This document shows, piece after piece, positions 1-9,072 of a stretch of DNA of 64,000 bases. The notes under the pieces were generated by a model. That model was not told the origin of the DNA. It made no database searches and worked only from the letters and a program-made list of their open reading frames with translations. A program made the position numbers and the translations under genes. The stretch comes from Evansella vedderi (GTDB lineage Bacteria; Bacillota; Bacilli; Bacillales; Salisediminibacteriaceae), in the NCBI RefSeq assembly GCF_030813435.1, contig NZ_JAUSUG010000012.1:111561-175560 (forward strand), read 5' to 3'. The first letter of the stretch is position 1, and each line of letters starts with the position of its first letter.

Positions 1-85
1 GGCATCGTCCTTACCCCTTTCGAACGGTTTTCAATTAGTTTTTCCAGTAGTAACACTTATTAAAAGGAAAACCATTATACTTCTA

Positions 86-116
86 ACAAAAAAGCTGCCT
101 CTATTTTAGAGACAGC
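86..116 (-). terminator. Rho-independent terminator of the NhaC gene
   Basis: GCTGtCTC/GAGgCAGC hairpin at 94-116, followed on the minus strand by a T-rich run. It lies just past the stop codon of the antiporter gene. Confidence 0.8.
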
Positions 117-124
117 ATTTCAGT

Positions 125-1696
125 TTATTTTCCAACTGGACCACCGTATATATTTTTAACGATAAGTTTTAGTAGTAAAATTACGCCCATGAACAAAGTA
201 ATCGCTCCAAGGAAAGCTAATAATAAGTTTCCTGTGAATCCAAGAACGAAGAAACCAATAGAAGCGATGGCACCAATGATAAGTGCATATGGTAACTGAG
301 TTAAAACGTGATCAATATGGTGACTTCCTGCTCCCGTTGAAGACAGAATCGTTGTATCAGAAATTGGAGAGCAGTGGTCACCGAAAATGGAGCCTGCTAG
401 TACTGCTGCTAAAACAGGCAGTAATAAGCTTATATCCGTAGCTATTGCAATTTGTCCGGCAATTGGAAGCATAATACCAAATGTTCCCCATGATGTTCCT
501 GTGGAGAACGCCATAAAGCCAGCTGTTATAAACAGAATAACAGGCAATAGTCCAAGGGAAATATTACTATTTTCAATTACATAAGCCAAGTATTCTCCTG
601 TTCCAAGTTCGCCAATAATAGATCCGATTGTCCATGCAAAGATTAAAATATAAATCGCAGGCAGCATGGATTTGATACCAGCCCATAATCCAATTCCTAA
701 ATCATATACTGGTACCTTACGCATGAAGGCAAAGAAGATCGTAACTCCTAACGTAATTAATCCCCCATACAATAACGAACCTGCAACATCTGTATTTTCA
801 AATACTGCTAAAAGACTGGCTTGTCCATCTGTTCCTTTAATACCAGTAAAGATCATAAAGAACACGGTGGAAATAACTAATGTAATAATTGGCCAAACAA
901 GATCACTTACACGACCTTGAACAACTGGTGTTACCTCTTCACTCTCACCTGGTACAGCTCCTTTTGAAGTATCCACTAGCTCACCTGTTTGAATGGCACG
1001 AAGCTCGTGAGTACGCATTAAACCAATGTCAAGCTTGAAGTATGCTACAGCAAATACCATTAAAATAGCGAAAACAGCGTAAAAGTTCATTGGAGCTATA
1101 AGCATAAAGGCTTGAAAAGCAGAGTAGGACGTGCTCGTATCTGCTAAAATATCACCGATAATCGTGATAATATATGCTCCCCAGCTTGATAAAGGAACAA
1201 GTACACACATTGCAGCGGCAGTTGAGTCCACATTATAAGCAAGCTTTGCACGGGATACTCGGTGACGGTCTGTGAATGGTCTGCTCACATTACCTGCCGT
1301 TAAGCTGCTAAAATAATCATCTATGAATATGAGAATACCAATTAAAGCAGAAACAAATTGAGCCCCAATCCTTGTTTTTACTTTACTTAAGGCCCACTCC
1401 CCAAATGCTCTGCTTCCCCCTGTTATCGTAATTAATGCAGCGATCATTCCTAGAAGTAATAGGAATAATAAGATGTAAAAATACCATGTGTTCACCCATC
1501 CATCTTCAATAAAAATACCGGATACGATGGAAAGAATTTGGGCAATGGTGTCATTAATCATTTGATCAGACGATTGGTTAACCATTAAGGAACCAACAAT
1601 AATCCCCACACCTAAGGAAAGTAACACACGTCTCGTTAAAATCACTAATAATAAAGCCAAAATTGGCGGAACTAAAGATAAAATACCGTGATCCAT
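125..1696 (-). CDS. NhaC-family Na+/H+ antiporter
   Basis: Integral membrane secondary transporter of 523 residues with about a dozen hydrophobic segments. It belongs to the NhaC family, which exchanges Na+ (sometimes with a carboxylate such as malate or lactate) for H+. Family features visible are the FIDDYFSSLTAG block near residue 125, where charged residues lie inside a membrane segment, and the GDHCSPISDTT block near residue 440. The ATG at 1696 has a GGAGGAAGAG ribosome site about 8 bases upstream. It appears monocistronic, with its own terminator. A role in Na+ or pH homeostasis is likely for an alkaliphile; the exact substrate cannot be read from sequence. Confidence 0.9.
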   Translation of the reverse strand: MDHGILSLVPPILALLLVILTRRVLLSLGVGIIVGSLMVNQSSDQMINDTIAQILSIVSGIFIEDGWVNTWYFYILLFLLLLGMIAALITITGGSRAFGEWALSKVKTRIGAQFVSALIGILIFIDDYFSSLTAGNVSRPFTDRHRVSRAKLAYNVDSTAAAMCVLVPLSSWGAYIITIIGDILADTSTSYSAFQAFMLIAPMNFYAVFAILMVFAVAYFKLDIGLMRTHELRAIQTGELVDTSKGAVPGESEEVTPVVQGRVSDLVWPIITLVISTVFFMIFTGIKGTDGQASLLAVFENTDVAGSLLYGGLITLGVTIFFAFMRKVPVYDLGIGLWAGIKSMLPAIYILIFAWTIGSIIGELGTGEYLAYVIENSNISLGLLPVILFITAGFMAFSTGTSWGTFGIMLPIAGQIAIATDISLLLPVLAAVLAGSIFGDHCSPISDTTILSSTGAGSHHIDHVLTQLPYALIIGAIASIGFFVLGFTGNLLLAFLGAITLFMGVILLLKLIVKNIYGGPVGK

Positions 1697-1754
1697 CTAT
1701 CTCTTCCTCCTCAAAAATTTTTTTGCCTATTTCACAAAGATTGTTGTTTTTTAA

Positions 1755-1879
1755 CTCGAAGGAATGAAAGGCGGCGACTCTAGCGTTGCCCGCGGGAGCC
1801 AGGATGGCGACATTACGCCGTTTCCCAAAGAACGTGGGCTTCCCTTAGGCGTAATTGATCCGCCTGTAACGAATTCGAG
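1755..1879. repeat. Intergenic repeat family A, copy 1
   Basis: About 125 bp bounded by CTCGAA and TTCGAG (short terminal inverted repeats). The interior shares long blocks with the 307-bp element at 21421-21727 (CCCGCGGGAGCCAGGATGGC, the GCGACATTACG stretch and the TTGATCCGCCTGTA stretch). It encodes no protein. With the small reading frame at 2001-2201 it fills the gap 1697-2366. Confidence 0.75.
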
Positions 1880-1978
1880 CGACAAATTATATAAAGCCAC
1901 AATCATTTAGAAACAGCCAATTATTCTGTTATACGGGAACTGCCTCTATGTCCGACAATCTTTTATGCAAAGGAAAAA

Positions 1979-2005
1979 GGCGATAAAGGAATATCCTTTA
2001 TCACC
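1979..2005 (-). terminator. Hairpin at the end of a small minus-strand reading frame
   Basis: GATAAAGG/CCTTTATC stem at 1982-2002, extended by AGG/CCT, and followed on the minus strand by CCTTTTTCC. It overlaps the stop codon of the 66-codon frame at 2001-2201. Confidence 0.55.
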
Positions 2006-2201
2006 TGAATACAATCAAGTTCATGATCTTCCCATCACATGCTTTAAGTAGCTCTCCACTACGGTCTCCCATAATGACAGTGCTGCACTTATTCAATACA
2101 GCCCCAGCTAAGTGGTTATGGACATTCCACATGCTTCGGCAAAGCTCCCTTTCAAAAATGATCACAGTCGTCCAAACTCTCATTTTTTTACTTATTAGCA
2201 T
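2001..2201 (-). CDS. Small hypothetical protein (possible remnant)
   Basis: 66-residue frame, not recognised with confidence. An ATG at 2201 has GTGAGGTAGAGG upstream, and a terminator-like hairpin sits on the stop codon; both favour a real transcript. The stretch HNHLAGAVLNKCSTVIMGD is vaguely like the part of TnpB-type transposases that precedes their second catalytic acidic residue, so it could be a decayed insertion-sequence fragment. That reading is weak. Confidence 0.35.
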   Translation of the reverse strand: MLISKKMRVWTTVIIFERELCRSMWNVHNHLAGAVLNKCSTVIMGDRSGELLKACDGKIMNLIVFR

Positions 2202-2365
2202 TGCGCCTCTACCTCACCTGCTATGATGAGGCTACTTATCATTTAAATTGTCAAACCGAAATAGATTTTAGCAAATCTATTACTATATTACAATAAAAAT
2301 ATTAAGTTGCTATATTCTATAAATTTAACCCACTCTAACTAATATCCAATTTTGGATGATTCTTT

Positions 2366-2737
2366 TTATTTTCTCCATTCTAATATTTCTATTCGATTTC
2401 CAAATGGATCATGAATATACATTCTATTTACGTTTGGGAGTTTATTATCTTCCTTAAATTCCACTTGATTTTTCCGTAAATGGGTCTTTAAAGCCTCGAT
2501 ATTAGTGACTTCAAGGGCTGGATGGGCCTTTTTGGCAGGAGAAAAAGGTTCTTCAACTCCAATGTGGATTTGAATAGTACCAGAACAAAACCAAACACCA
2601 CCACGTTTCCTCAATTGTTCCGGTTTGTCAATTTCTTTAAAACCTAAAATTCTAGAAAAGAAATCCCGTGCTGTATTTTCCGAACCCTCTGGTGCGGCCA
2701 GTTGTACATGGTCGATCTTATTAAAAGAGTATTCCAT
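2366..2737 (-). CDS. VOC-superfamily (glyoxalase/bleomycin-resistance type) protein
   Basis: 123-residue single-domain protein with the paired beta-alpha-beta-beta-beta modules of the vicinal-oxygen-chelate fold. It opens with KIDHVQLAAPEG (metal-ligand histidine about residue 10) and ends YIHDPFGNRIEILEW (ligand glutamate about residue 118). The family contains metal-dependent dioxygenases, lyases and antibiotic-binding proteins; nothing here fixes the substrate. ATG at 2737 follows a GGAGGG site. It stands alone, facing away from the kinase gene at 3016. Confidence 0.85.
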   Translation of the reverse strand: MEYSFNKIDHVQLAAPEGSENTARDFFSRILGFKEIDKPEQLRKRGGVWFCSGTIQIHIGVEEPFSPAKKAHPALEVTNIEALKTHLRKNQVEFKEDNKLPNVNRMYIHDPFGNRIEILEWRK

Positions 2738-3015
2738 GTTCTATTCCCTCCTAATAATTGTCTTTAAGAATTACATTACCGCACACACAACCTTAAGTAA
2801 AATACTCATTAGTTTTATTATTTAATAAGTTTTGGTTATGACAGTGGGTTTAAATAAACTATATGTTTTGGCTGAAAAAGAAAAGCACCCATCGTCCCCT
2901 TTAGTAGTTAAAGTTATAAATAATCCTTTTTCCTGGGTCTAACAGTCCTTTCGACTTTTCTAACATAATACTATATAATTAGAAAAAAAAAAGAGGTAAA
3001 GGTTGATTCCAATCT

Positions 3016-4113
3016 ATGAAACTATTCGATAAACTAAACAACAAAGAAACGTTAACTCAAATAAATCAGCTAATATTAGACTCTGTAGCAGAGGGAATTT
3101 ATGGGATTGACTTAGAAGCAAATGTGATATTTTGGAACAAAGCAGCGGAAGAATTAACTGGATTTAAAATGGAAGATTTTGAACAACATAACCTCCATGA
3201 TCTTATTCACCATACAAACGCTGATGGTGTAAATGTGCCTGTCCACGATTGCCCTGTTTATCACGCCTTAAATAGCGGTGAAAGTTTATTTGTGAAGGAT
3301 GATATTTTTTGGAGAAAAGATGGCTCGAACTTCCCTGTGGAATATACGGTAAAACCTATGAGGGAAGACGGTCAATTTGTTGGAACTGTTATTACATTTC
3401 GAGATATGACGGAACAGAAAAAAACAGAAGAAATATTATTGCAATGGGAAAAGCTATCGTTAATGGGACAAATGGCAGCGGGGGTTGCCCATGAAATTCG
3501 AAACCCAATGACCTCCCTTAAAGGTTTTTTACAGCTAATTAAATCGAGTAAGGAATTGAACAACGACTATTTTGAAATTATGGATTTAGAGATAGACAGG
3601 ATCGAGTCCATTATCAAAGAGTTATTAACCTTTTCTAAACCTCAGAAAACCCTTTATACATATGTAACGATACAAGACCTTATTAAGCAAGTTATTTTAT
3701 TAATGGAACCTCAAGCGGTTATGAATAGCATCCATTTAAAAACAAATATAGAAACGAAGCCTATAGAAATATTCTGTATAGAATATCAGCTTAAACAGGT
3801 TTTTATTAATTTAATTAAAAATGCTATTGAAGCCATGGAAAAAGGCGGTACTATCACGATTAACTTAATTAAGCAAGGGGAAGAAGTTGTCATACAAATC
3901 ATTGATGAAGGAACGGGGATACCACCATGTATCTTAGAAAAACTTGGTGAACCCTTCCATACAACGAAAGAAAATGGCACGGGACTAGGGATCATGGTAA
4001 CAAATAATATCATTAAAAATCACCATAAAGGTAAAATTACGGTAGAGAGTCAAATAAATGAAGGTACTACATTTACTATCACCCTACCGATTAAACCTAA
4101 ACTAGATTCCTAA
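3016..4113 (+). CDS. PAS-domain sensor histidine kinase
   Basis: Cytoplasmic 365-residue kinase with no membrane segment. A PAS sensor domain spans about 12-135 (EGIYGIDLEANVIFWNKAAE) and ends in the usual ITFRDMTEQK linker. The HisKA domain carries the phospho-accepting His159 in VAHEIRNPM. The ATPase domain has the N box NLIKNAIEAM and the DEGTGIPP and GTGLGI glycine boxes. It resembles the Bacillus Kin-type kinases that feed the sporulation phosphorelay. No response regulator is adjacent, which suits a phosphorelay or orphan kinase. In-frame stop TGA at 3004 makes the ATG at 3016 the only reasonable start. Confidence 0.9.
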   Translation: MKLFDKLNNKETLTQINQLILDSVAEGIYGIDLEANVIFWNKAAEELTGFKMEDFEQHNLHDLIHHTNADGVNVPVHDCPVYHALNSGESLFVKDDIFWRKDGSNFPVEYTVKPMREDGQFVGTVITFRDMTEQKKTEEILLQWEKLSLMGQMAAGVAHEIRNPMTSLKGFLQLIKSSKELNNDYFEIMDLEIDRIESIIKELLTFSKPQKTLYTYVTIQDLIKQVILLMEPQAVMNSIHLKTNIETKPIEIFCIEYQLKQVFINLIKNAIEAMEKGGTITINLIKQGEEVVIQIIDEGTGIPPCILEKLGEPFHTTKENGTGLGIMVTNNIIKNHHKGKITVESQINEGTTFTITLPIKPKLDS

Positions 4114-4125
4114 AATAAAATTCCG

Positions 4126-5358
4126 TTATCTTTGATGAATAATTTCATAACCTTCTATTTTTACATCAAATGAAATATTCTCTAGTTTCTTTAAAATTCT
4201 ATTTTCCTCTTCTTTTGACAATGGGGTAATTTGGTCTTTATAAATATAATATGGTTTAAATCCCATTGTCATTTTACTTTCATGTATCGTTAAAGTGAGA
4301 AGTCCTGTTTCTGCTGTATTTCCAGTTACGTAATCAGGAAATAAAAAATTTCCTAAAGAGTAAGCAACGGGTACTCCTTCAAAATATTCAAATCCCTGTA
4401 ACCAGTGCGGATGATGGCCTATAATGGCATCCACTCCCGCTTCCACTAATTTCTCTACGTAATATTTTTGATATTGGGCTGGTCTATCGGTTCTTTCTAT
4501 TCCCCAATGTATGTATAAGATTAAATAATCGCATCCTTCTTTTTGCTTTTTAACTTGATCTATTAATAAATCTAAGTCATAAGCTCCTGCAACCCCAGCT
4601 TTTGTATTAGAATGAAATGTATACCATTCAGCAGCTGGAACAAATCTAGTTGCGGCCATAATATTTATTTTCTTACCATAGATTTTATATGTTTGTGATT
4701 GAAAAGCTTCCTCTAGGGTTTTGCCTGCTCCTATGTAGTCCAACCCATAGTATTTCAATGCCTCCATGGAATCCATAAGACCTTCTTCCCCATAATCAAG
4801 TGCATGATTATTTGCTAATGACACTAAATCAAAACCTGCATTAACTAATCCTTGAAGATGCTCAGGCTTTGATTTGAAATTGTATCGTTGATTCGTATCC
4901 TTATAGCTTGAATCTCTTGTTGTGACAGCTGTTTCCAAATTTGCCACTGCTATATGCGCCTTATGTAAATCCTCCTTTACGTATAGAAATGGATAATCTA
5001 CTCCCTTAGTATCCATTGTTTCCTTTACAGACCAGTCCATCATTAAATCCCCGACAAATGTAATTCTGATAGGGTCGTGTCCTCTGTTCCACGAAATCTC
5101 ACTTTTTATAGGGAGGCTATAATTTCTCATTTGTTTATCATAAGCTATTTTATCATTAACAGTACTTAATGCGGGCTCATGCTCCTGAAAAAATAAAATA
5201 GCAGATAACCCTCCCAATAAAATTACCATGCTGAATATCCCAATGTAAAAAACTAATTTTTTATGGTCATTTACTACTGTTCTCATTATTCCCCCATCTT
5301 CTCCCCCAATATTATTAAAAAACTCTCTTTTATGGTGAATATATTCCTCCATGTTCAT
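4126..5358 (-). CDS. CapA-family protein (PgsA-like, membrane-anchored)
   Basis: CapA/PgsA-type protein, a calcineurin-like metallophosphatase-fold family linked to poly-gamma-glutamate capsule synthesis and surface polymers. One N-terminal membrane anchor (about residues 33-53) is followed by an extracytoplasmic domain with FVGDLMMD, VANLETAV, SLANNHALDYG, IGHHPHWLQG and YSLGNFLF, the metal-site blocks of the family. No pgsB, pgsC or ggt genes are adjacent, so capsule synthesis is not shown. The start is uncertain: ATG 5358 has AAAGGTG upstream, while ATG 5286 (MRTVVND) has GGGGGA and gives a shorter cytoplasmic tail. Its 3' end is only 12 bp from the convergent kinase gene. Confidence 0.85.
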   Translation of the reverse strand: MNMEEYIHHKREFFNNIGGEDGGIMRTVVNDHKKLVFYIGIFSMVILLGGLSAILFFQEHEPALSTVNDKIAYDKQMRNYSLPIKSEISWNRGHDPIRITFVGDLMMDWSVKETMDTKGVDYPFLYVKEDLHKAHIAVANLETAVTTRDSSYKDTNQRYNFKSKPEHLQGLVNAGFDLVSLANNHALDYGEEGLMDSMEALKYYGLDYIGAGKTLEEAFQSQTYKIYGKKINIMAATRFVPAAEWYTFHSNTKAGVAGAYDLDLLIDQVKKQKEGCDYLILYIHWGIERTDRPAQYQKYYVEKLVEAGVDAIIGHHPHWLQGFEYFEGVPVAYSLGNFLFPDYVTGNTAETGLLTLTIHESKMTMGFKPYYIYKDQITPLSKEEENRILKKLENISFDVKIEGYEIIHQR

Positions 5359-5387
5359 TTCATTACAAAATAGTCACCTTTGTATCC

Positions 5388-5415
5388 ATTATTGTTCTTT
5401 ATAAAGAACAATAAT
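5388..5415. repeat. 12-bp perfect inverted repeat upstream of the CapA gene
   Basis: ATTATTGTTCTT and AAGAACAATAAT separated by 3-4 bases, 30-57 bp before the CapA start. No T-run follows on the minus strand, so it looks more like an operator or mRNA-stabilising hairpin than a terminator. Function is not known. Confidence 0.5.
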
Positions 5416-5435
5416 GTAAGAAAAGAGGATGACTC

Positions 5436-5472
5436 AGAAGTTTAAAAAAACATCTTGAGTCACCCTTTTTAT
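5436..5472 (-). terminator. Putative terminator of the polysaccharide deacetylase gene
   Basis: GACTCA/TGAGTC stem with a T-rich loop, immediately after the stop codon at 5476. The stem is short, so termination may be partial and could allow readthrough into the CapA gene. Confidence 0.45.
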
Positions 5473-5475
5473 AAT

Positions 5476-6333
5476 TTATTTTTGATAAGGAATGTTAAGT
5501 AATTCAGGTACTGTTACAAATTCTATTCCTTGGGCTTGTAAGGTTGGGATAATTTGATGCAAAGACTCAATGGTCCCTGTTCGATCCCCATCCCATTCAG
5601 CACCATCATGCATTAAAATAATAGAGCCTGGTTGAGTATTACTTAAAACGTTATATGCTGTTTCTTCTGGTGGATACTCTCGCCAATCTAATGAGTCTAC
5701 TGACCATCCAACTACTGTATATCCAAGTTCTCCAATTCTTTCTACCCGCTCATCATCAAGAAACCCATATGGCGCCCGGAATAAACTTGTACGGTAACCA
5801 ACAATTTCAGCTAGGGTATCCTCCGTCTGCGTAATTTCCCTTTCAAGGGTTGCTAAATCTTGTTCCATTAAATTGGGGTGCCAATATGTATGGTTCCCGA
5901 CTACATGCCCTTCTTCCACTGCTCGCGAAACAATATTTGGATGTTTCTCAGCCCTAGCTCCCATGATAAAAAATGTTGCTGGTACGTTATATTCAGCTAA
6001 TACGTCTAACACTTGTGGTGTGAAACGTGGATCTGGACCATCATCAAAGGTGAGAGCAACACGGTTATCATCTGCTTGTCCCCGTAATACTACGATATTT
6101 GGAAACCTCTGTTGTAGAACGATATTAGACACAGGGTTTCTAATACGTTCCGTTTGTTCTGGACCTCCTTCAGGATCAGGAAGCTCTTCATTTTGTCGTT
6201 CTTCGTTTTTCTCTTTCCCCCACCACCACTGAGGTTCGATCATTTTTGCATGTGCTTCCGTAGTACCTAATTGTGCTGAGAAAAAGCACATCAAAAGGAA
6301 TACTGCCATTAATTTAAATAAAACCTTCTTCAT
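5476..6333 (-). CDS. Secreted polysaccharide deacetylase (NodB domain)
   Basis: Exported 285-residue carbohydrate esterase family 4 enzyme, expected to remove acetyl groups from peptidoglycan or another wall polysaccharide. An N-terminal signal peptide ends near AHA (about residue 29), followed by a charged Glu/Asn-rich linker. The NodB domain has TFDDGPD (catalytic base and metal Asp), GNHTYWHPNL (metal His) and FRAPYG (substrate-groove Arg). ATG at 6333 follows AAAAGGAGATGAATCT. The CapA gene lies downstream on the same strand, so both may act at the cell surface. The overall form is like the PdaA/PdaC and YheN groups; the exact target is unknown. Confidence 0.9.
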   Translation of the reverse strand: MKKVLFKLMAVFLLMCFFSAQLGTTEAHAKMIEPQWWWGKEKNEERQNEELPDPEGGPEQTERIRNPVSNIVLQQRFPNIVVLRGQADDNRVALTFDDGPDPRFTPQVLDVLAEYNVPATFFIMGARAEKHPNIVSRAVEEGHVVGNHTYWHPNLMEQDLATLEREITQTEDTLAEIVGYRTSLFRAPYGFLDDERVERIGELGYTVVGWSVDSLDWREYPPEETAYNVLSNTQPGSIILMHDGAEWDGDRTGTIESLHQIIPTLQAQGIEFVTVPELLNIPYQK

Positions 6334-6481
6334 AGATTCATCTCCTTTTGTAAAAATCCTTATTATTTTTATTTAAAACTTTTCAATTATTCATTGTTTG
6401 AAGACAATATTTTTCAACTTGAAACTTTTTTAGGAAAATCTCGTATTACATGTAGGGTATTTTTAGAAGGGAGAGGATAAA

Positions 6482-7003
6482 ATGGCAGAATCAAAAATTT
6501 ATTTTAAAGATAATTTTTTTTCAGCAGGCATAACGGAAATTTTTAATGGAAACAAACAACGAATCGGTTCATTAGATTTAAAAAGTGCCTTTACATCAAG
6601 TGTAGATGTACTAGATAAGGAACAAAAAGTCGTTTCTAAGGGTTACTTCCCATTTTTTTCTGGAAAGTGGGTTATTACTGATGGATTAGAGATGGAACTT
6701 GGGCTATTAAGGCAGAGATTTTCCTTTTTTACAAAGAAATATGAGTACGAAGCTAAAGGATGTGGAATTTTTACCATTGAGTCTGAAGCATTTTCGAGGG
6801 AGTATGAAATATTTAACGAGGAAGGTGACAAAGTTGCCCTTTTTAAGAAGATCAATGGATTTTTTGAATCACCAGTTTACCAGCTAGCTAACGAGTCACA
6901 AGATTTAAGTAATGAAGAAGTCATTGCTATGGTGATGGGGGTTAATATGATTAATAAGCGAAACCGTAAGCGGAATTCATCTGCTGGAGGTGGAAACCAT
7001 TAA
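6482..7003 (+). CDS. Tubby/LURP-one-like beta-barrel protein
   Basis: 173-residue hypothetical protein made of repeated short beta strands with turns such as IFNGNKQRIG and IFNEEGDKVA. The alternating hydrophobic pattern and one amphipathic C-terminal helix suggest the tubby C-terminal-like (LURP-one/YxjI) barrel found in small Firmicute proteins, which is thought to bind membranes or lipids. The tail is basic (NKRNRKR). A GGGAGAGG site precedes ATG 6482. The assignment rests on overall pattern rather than a signature motif. Confidence 0.65.
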   Translation: MAESKIYFKDNFFSAGITEIFNGNKQRIGSLDLKSAFTSSVDVLDKEQKVVSKGYFPFFSGKWVITDGLEMELGLLRQRFSFFTKKYEYEAKGCGIFTIESEAFSREYEIFNEEGDKVALFKKINGFFESPVYQLANESQDLSNEEVIAMVMGVNMINKRNRKRNSSAGGGNH

Positions 7004-7017
7004 ACTAGATTAAAAGG

Positions 7018-7056
7018 AAGTACCCCACTCTAAGAAAAGAATGGAGTACTTTATTT
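7018..7056 (+). terminator. Terminator after the tubby-like gene
   Basis: AAGTAC/GTACTT stem around an imperfect centre, then TTTATTT, 15 bases past the stop codon. Confidence 0.6.
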
Positions 7057-7212
7057 AGGAGTGGCCGCCTTTCGCTACTCTAAGCTTTTTTAAAAAGTTT
7101 CCGAAAACAGCCTTCTTTTATTAAGGTCTGTTAAACTTTGATGTTGAGTTTCGCTTCAGATACTCGCTTTTCGCGGCCACAGAAAAAGTCATATATTTTT
7201 CGCTGAGAAAAT

Positions 7213-7316
7213 AGCAATCGCTCCGCGCGTTGCGCGCCTGCTATGAAAAAACCACTCATAGCAGGCTTTAAAAACTTGCAACGGCTTCGTTGATTGCTTC
7301 GAGGCCACTGAAAAAG
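7213..7316. repeat. Repeat family D, copy 1
   Basis: About 104 bp repeated directly at 7356-7460. It contains a perfect 11-bp stem at 7236-7266 (GCCTGCTATGA with TCATAGCAGGC), the GCTCCGCGCGTTGCG block, and ends in GGCCACTGAAAAAG. The gap 7004-7598 between genes is filled by this family. Confidence 0.8.
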
Positions 7317-7355
7317 GGAAAAAACGGAGGCCACTGAAAAAGTCAATATAAACAG

Positions 7356-7460
7356 TGGCAATGGCTCCGCGCGTTGCGAGCCTGATATGAGAAACCCACT
7401 CATATCAGGCTTCGAAACATTGCAACGGCTCCGCTCATTGCTTCAAGCCCACTGAAAAAG
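7356..7460. repeat. Repeat family D, copy 2
   Basis: Second copy of the 104-bp unit. Its stem at 7380-7410 reads GCCTGATATGA with TCATATCAGGC: the one base pair that differs from copy 1 is changed on both arms. GCCCACTGAAAAAG at its end is repeated in inverted form at 7473-7486 and 7499-7512. A tail at about 7538-7594 recurs at 43918-43968. Confidence 0.8.
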
Positions 7461-7598
7461 ATAAAAAGCGATCTTTTTCAGTGGGCTCAAAAAACGCCCT
7501 TTTTCAGTGGCCTCTTGCTTTTCCCGCAGGAGTCTCGTATCTTCCTCTCAAATCAACAGTGTTAAAAAAATCAACACTATCCTTTAATAGAGCTTTTA

Positions 7599-8936
7599 TT
7601 AAAGAAGTAAATAGGCTAATGGTGCACCGATTAAGATGGATAGTACAACCCTTTCAAACCATATGACAATAAGTTTAGGAATGCTTACTGGAATCTCAGT
7701 TGAAAGAATACATGGGATTACAGCAGAGAAAAACAAGACGGATGATACGCAAATAATACCAACAACAAATCTAGTAACTAAAGGGGCATCTGCTGCTAGA
7801 ACTGCTGGTAAAAACATTTCTACAATGGATATAGCAGCGGCTTTCCCTGCTAATAAAGGCTCAGGCAACTGTACAAGTGCCGTGAATGGATAAAATAAGT
7901 AACCTAAAATATCAAACAATGGTGTATATTCAGATAATACAAGACCAATTAAACCTACAGACATGATGGAAGGTAAAATGGCCATTGTCATAATAAAACC
8001 ATCTTTCAAATTTACTTTTATACTAGTAAATAAGCTAGGGGCAGATTGTGCACGCTCCAAACCCTTTTCCCAAGCAGCTTTAAAGCGATTTCCCGTTACT
8101 TCCTCTTCTACAGGCTCTTGACCTTCGTAATATTCCTCACTAACTTTATTTAATGGCCAAATTCGAACAGTAATTGCCGTCACAAGGAAAGTAACAAACA
8201 ATGTGGTCCAGAAATACGTATTCCACATTTCCATTAATCCTAATGTATTCGCTACAACGATCATAAAGGTAGCAGAAACTGTAGAGAAACCCGTTGCAAT
8301 AATCGTAGCTTCTTTTACTGAATACTTCCCTTCTTTAAAAACTCGATTTGTTATTAAAAGTCCAATAGAATAACTTCCCACAAAGGAAGCTACTGCATCA
8401 ATGGCAGATCGTCCAGGAGTTTTCCAAACGGGTCTCATAATTGGCTGCATGAGAACTCCAATAAATTCAAGAAGTCCATAGCTTACTAGTAAGGCTAGAA
8501 AAACGGCACCAATAGGAACAAGTAATCCGACTGGTGTGACTAATGAATTAAGTAAGAATGGCCCCATACTTGGATCGAATAACCAAGCCGGCCCAAATCC
8601 AAACACAAGCATAATCGTTACGATTAAACCAAGAACCTTTAATCCAGACAAAGTCATGTTCACTTTGTCTTTATTCCATGTTTTTGCAACGAATGGATAG
8701 GCTGCACCAAGAGCAATCACCCCTAGGGCATAATAAGGCAATACAGATGGGAGTCCATTCCGAATAGCTGTAACGATATGGTCTAATGTAATAGAGCTTC
8801 GTTCATTATACGTTATAGGAATGAAAAACATAAAGATACCAATAGCACTGAACAAGAAGAACCGGAACATAGCAAGATTATAATTTGGCTTCTTCACAAC
8901 AACTTCTTGATTGTTTACTTGACTAACCTTTTCCAT
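7599..8936 (-). CDS. YjiH-family transporter-like membrane protein
   Basis: 445-residue polytopic membrane protein with two nucleoside-recognition (Gate) modules, about residues 125-235 and 320-430, typical of the YjiH family. Serine/glycine-rich segments such as VASFVGSYSIGLLITNRVF and AGKAAAISIVEMF lie at the proposed gate. The substrate is unproven. It is the last gene of the hut-type cluster, so import of histidine, urocanate or a related imidazole compound is a reasonable inference. ATG 8936 has a GGGGATG-type site. Confidence 0.8.
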   Translation of the reverse strand: MEKVSQVNNQEVVVKKPNYNLAMFRFFLFSAIGIFMFFIPITYNERSSITLDHIVTAIRNGLPSVLPYYALGVIALGAAYPFVAKTWNKDKVNMTLSGLKVLGLIVTIMLVFGFGPAWLFDPSMGPFLLNSLVTPVGLLVPIGAVFLALLVSYGLLEFIGVLMQPIMRPVWKTPGRSAIDAVASFVGSYSIGLLITNRVFKEGKYSVKEATIIATGFSTVSATFMIVVANTLGLMEMWNTYFWTTLFVTFLVTAITVRIWPLNKVSEEYYEGQEPVEEEVTGNRFKAAWEKGLERAQSAPSLFTSIKVNLKDGFIMTMAILPSIMSVGLIGLVLSEYTPLFDILGYLFYPFTALVQLPEPLLAGKAAAISIVEMFLPAVLAADAPLVTRFVVGIICVSSVLFFSAVIPCILSTEIPVSIPKLIVIWFERVVLSILIGAPLAYLLL

Positions 8937-9072
8937 ATTAAATCATCCCCTTCATTAGATTTAAGATTTACAAATATAAGATCCTCCTTTCTATTTTTTT
9001 CTAATTTTCTGATAAATAATTATATAATGAGAGAGATAACTATCATAATTAGCTATCTCTTCCTAAATCCTA

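Noticed and set aside
7481..7893. Plus-strand frames of 61 and 85 residues
   Set aside because: They are antisense to the YjiH gene or within repeat D, with no ribosome sites.
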